From: Candidatus Mesolinea sp. UBA5823
GTDB lineage: Bacteria > Chloroflexota > Anaerolineae > Anaerolineales > Anaerolineaceae
Direction of reading: 5' to 3'
NCBI GenBank assembly: GCA_002417685.1
Contig: DICP01000023.1
Location: 1,785-6,857, forward strand
Length of the DNA stretch: 5,073 bases
Shown: piece by piece, positions 3,248 to 5,073 of the stretch
Layout of the letters: every line of letters begins with the position of its first letter
Numbering within the stretch: position 1 is the stretch's first letter
The notes under the pieces: model-generated
What the model saw: only the letters and a program-made list of their open reading frames with translations
Told to the model about the DNA's origin: nothing
Database searches by the model: none
Translations under genes and position numbers: made by a program

Positions 3248-5073
3248 TTACTCAAGAAACCATTTTTCCCTGATCTCGTCAGGGGTCATAAATTGATCCA
3301 CTTCATGCCAATTCATCTTTTGCATATCCTCGAGCACTTGTTTATAATTATCATTGGTAATCTCCGGGAAATCCACATACAAAGATTGTCCATAAGGCCC
3401 ACTCAAGACAGACTCGTCAATTTCATATCCTGAAACCAGGTAATAGGCAGCATAGACTGCATCATAAGCAATGCCGGGAGGATTGGCAACGGCAAAACAA
3501 TCAAAATCTGGATACTCCTGTTTTGCACGTTCCCATAGAAGCAGGCCATCTAAATTGGCTTCACAGACCATTACAGGCCATTGGTCATAAGGAATCCCAT
3601 TTCCTTCAAGTCCCCACATAGCTTGATTGTTATCGTAGCTGCTCCAAATGGCTTTTAGGTCAGGATATGCAAAAACAAAATCACTGGTTTCTGGTTTAAT
3701 CTTTGAAGAATCATATTCTCCATCCCTAAACTCCACCACCTTTATCCCCGGGTATTCTAACAACAGATCATTGATCACATCAGTGTACCGGTTAAATGGA
3801 TCAAGGTCGAAGTAGGCGATCTCTCCACTTCCACCGATCTTCTCAAGCAGCCAACCGAAACTGGTTTTCGCCCATTTACTATGATCAATGGTAATGCTAT
3901 AGGCTCCGTGAGTGATCGATTCAGCATCCAAAAGAAATACGGGGATACCCGCATCCCTTGCATTCAAGATATCATTATGCAACCCAGGAACAGTCATGTT
4001 GTCTGAATTCTGGATGATCGCATCAACATCTTGGTCAATTAATTCGCGAATTTCGCCATAAACACACTGGATGCCAAGTTCATTACAAGCCATCTGGAAA
4101 TTCGCCTCGCGGCTACCTTGATTTGGATCATAAGAGGCGTAACCAAAAACAAATTCTTCATGTTCTGGTTCTAGTTTTGTTGGTTCACTTACAATCGGGC
4201 TCACCTCAATCCCTGCCAGACATTTCAGCGGCCAGTCGGCATTAATATCGTCTGCAGGGTTGTTGGTCAGGTTAATAATTCCAATGCCAATCCCCAGGGT
4301 ATCAGGCAATTTATCACCCATTATATAAATCTCGGGATTTCCTTCAAAGCTATCTACTGCGGCAAGTTCCACACGGTCACCATCGGCTGTGACAAAGGGG
4401 ACAAAATTACTAATTGTTCCTTTTCCGCCCCCGTCAACGATCTCCATACCATCAGCAGTCACCACACAGTTTTGGCAGAATTCCTCCTTGTCCTTCCAGC
4501 CCCAATTGGTCCACAATCTCCCATCAATCGTCCAGACTGCGCTAAAAACTTGACCATTGTCCGTTATTTGTTTTTTATTGCCGCCATCCGGGTCCATAAC
4601 AAAAAGATTCCAATTCCCATCTTCACCAGTTGACCAGGCGATCTTGCTGCCGTCAGGAGACCAAACCGGATTTACGTCCTTTTCTGTACTATTGGTCAGG
4701 TTAACCGGTTCGCCGCTGCCATCTGCATTGATGACAAAAATATCATTATCACCTGTATACGTAATCTGACTGCCATCATGCGACCAGGAGGGCGAATCAC
4801 TCCAGTAGGTAAAAGTCAGTTGAAGCACACCGCTGCCATCTGCATTCATCACAAATATTTGCTGACTACCTTCTTCAGAAGCGGCTCGATTGGAAACAAA
4901 AGCAATCCTGGTGCCGTCTGGTGACCAAGCCGGTTTCGTATCATCTGCTGGATTATTGCTGAGATTGATGTTTTCGCTGCCATCTGGCGCCATGCGGTAA
5001 ATTTCCCAATTGCCATCTCGATTGGATTCGAAAGTGATCGTACAGGGGATTACAGGCTCCTCAGTTGGAATGT
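3248..5073 (-). CDS. PD40 (TolB-type) beta-propeller fused to a periplasmic sugar-binding-type domain; N-terminus missing
   Basis: The frame is open to the right edge, giving 607 visible codons before TAA at 3250-3248. The Met codon at 4993 lies inside a propeller repeat (DGNWEIYRMAPDG) and is not the start. Numbering from that Met, PD40 blades occur at WSPDG (23-27), WSHDG (70-74), WSPDG (111-115) and WTIDG (154-158), with partner strands such as IFVMNADGSG and LFVMDPDG. A last blade stops at INLTNNPADD (240-249), and a short Glu/Pro-rich linker follows (about 262-278). Residues about 280-581 match class I periplasmic binding proteins of the RbsB type: FVFGYASYDP, DVDAIIQNSDN, AGIPVFLLDAE, GEIAYFD, KAIWSSYDNNQAMW and a C-terminal GIAYDAVYAAYYLVSG. 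It is probably a secreted or lipid-anchored sensor or substrate-binding protein; its ligand is unknown. No ABC permease or ATPase genes are in the window. The terminator at 3192-3230 follows it. Confidence 0.9.
   Translation of the reverse strand, partial: IPTEEPVIPCTITFESNRDGNWEIYRMAPDGSENINLSNNPADDTKPAWSPDGTRIAFVSNRAASEEGSQQIFVMNADGSGVLQLTFTYWSDSPSWSHDGSQITYTGDNDIFVINADGSGEPVNLTNSTEKDVNPVWSPDGSKIAWSTGEDGNWNLFVMDPDGGNKKQITDNGQVFSAVWTIDGRLWTNWGWKDKEEFCQNCVVTADGMEIVDGGGKGTISNFVPFVTADGDRVELAAVDSFEGNPEIYIMGDKLPDTLGIGIGIINLTNNPADDINADWPLKCLAGIEVSPIVSEPTKLEPEHEEFVFGYASYDPNQGSREANFQMACNELGIQCVYGEIRELIDQDVDAIIQNSDNMTVPGLHNDILNARDAGIPVFLLDAESITHGAYSITIDHSKWAKTSFGWLLEKIGGSGEIAYFDLDPFNRYTDVINDLLLEYPGIKVVEFRDGEYDSSKIKPETSDFVFAYPDLKAIWSSYDNNQAMWGLEGNGIPYDQWPVMVCEANLDGLLLWERAKQEYPDFDCFAVANPPGIAYDAVYAAYYLVSGYEIDESVLSGPYGQSLYVDFPEITNDNYKQVLEDMQKMNWHEVDQFMTPDEIREKWFLE

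Noticed and set aside
4656..4662. GGAGACC inside the fusion gene as another REP-like copy
   Set aside because: On the coding strand these bases are part of a WSPDG propeller motif, and no other part of the repeat unit is present.

Overview
The window looks like part of a Chloroflexota chromosome, probably Anaerolineae. The main clue is SecA, which has an extra segment of about 30 residues before its ADITYGTN block. I remember this insertion from Chloroflexota SecA proteins. A DUF4352-like lipoprotein and a PD40 (TolB-type) propeller protein also fit. The taxonomic call is an inference from memory, not from a search.

Layout. Bases 1-1133 (minus strand) hold the N-terminal 377 residues of SecA, the motor of the Sec export pathway. 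Its extended -10 promoter lies near 1200-1229, and a strong GNRA-capped hairpin sits in the leader. Bases 1234-1468 are a GC-rich cluster of repeats with the core GGAGACC. Bases 1473-2036 (minus) encode an intact REP-associated tyrosine transposase (RAYT). Another repeat unit of the same family follows at 2063-2111 in inverted orientation. Bases 2257-2844 (plus) encode a small DUF4352-like lipoprotein with its own RBS. After it come a long hairpin, two more units of the repeat family (3034-3087 and 3128-3176) and a likely bidirectional terminator (3192-3230). Bases 3248-5073 (minus) hold the C-terminal part of a protein joining a PD40 beta-propeller to a periplasmic sugar-binding-type domain. 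Its N-terminus lies beyond the right edge.

How it fits together. The centre is a REP/RAYT system: a single-copy HUH/Y1 transposase bracketed by its probable target repeats. The standard unit is 49 bp with two palindromic parts. The second part is a 10-bp stem with one bulged base and a GGA-containing loop. Two units, one on each side of the transposase, carry the same 23-bp extra hairpin. secA is a housekeeping gene. The lipoprotein and the propeller/binding-protein fusion are envelope proteins whose ligands cannot be read from the sequence. The regions from the RAYT gene rightward look less GC-rich than secA and the repeats, which are GC-rich.
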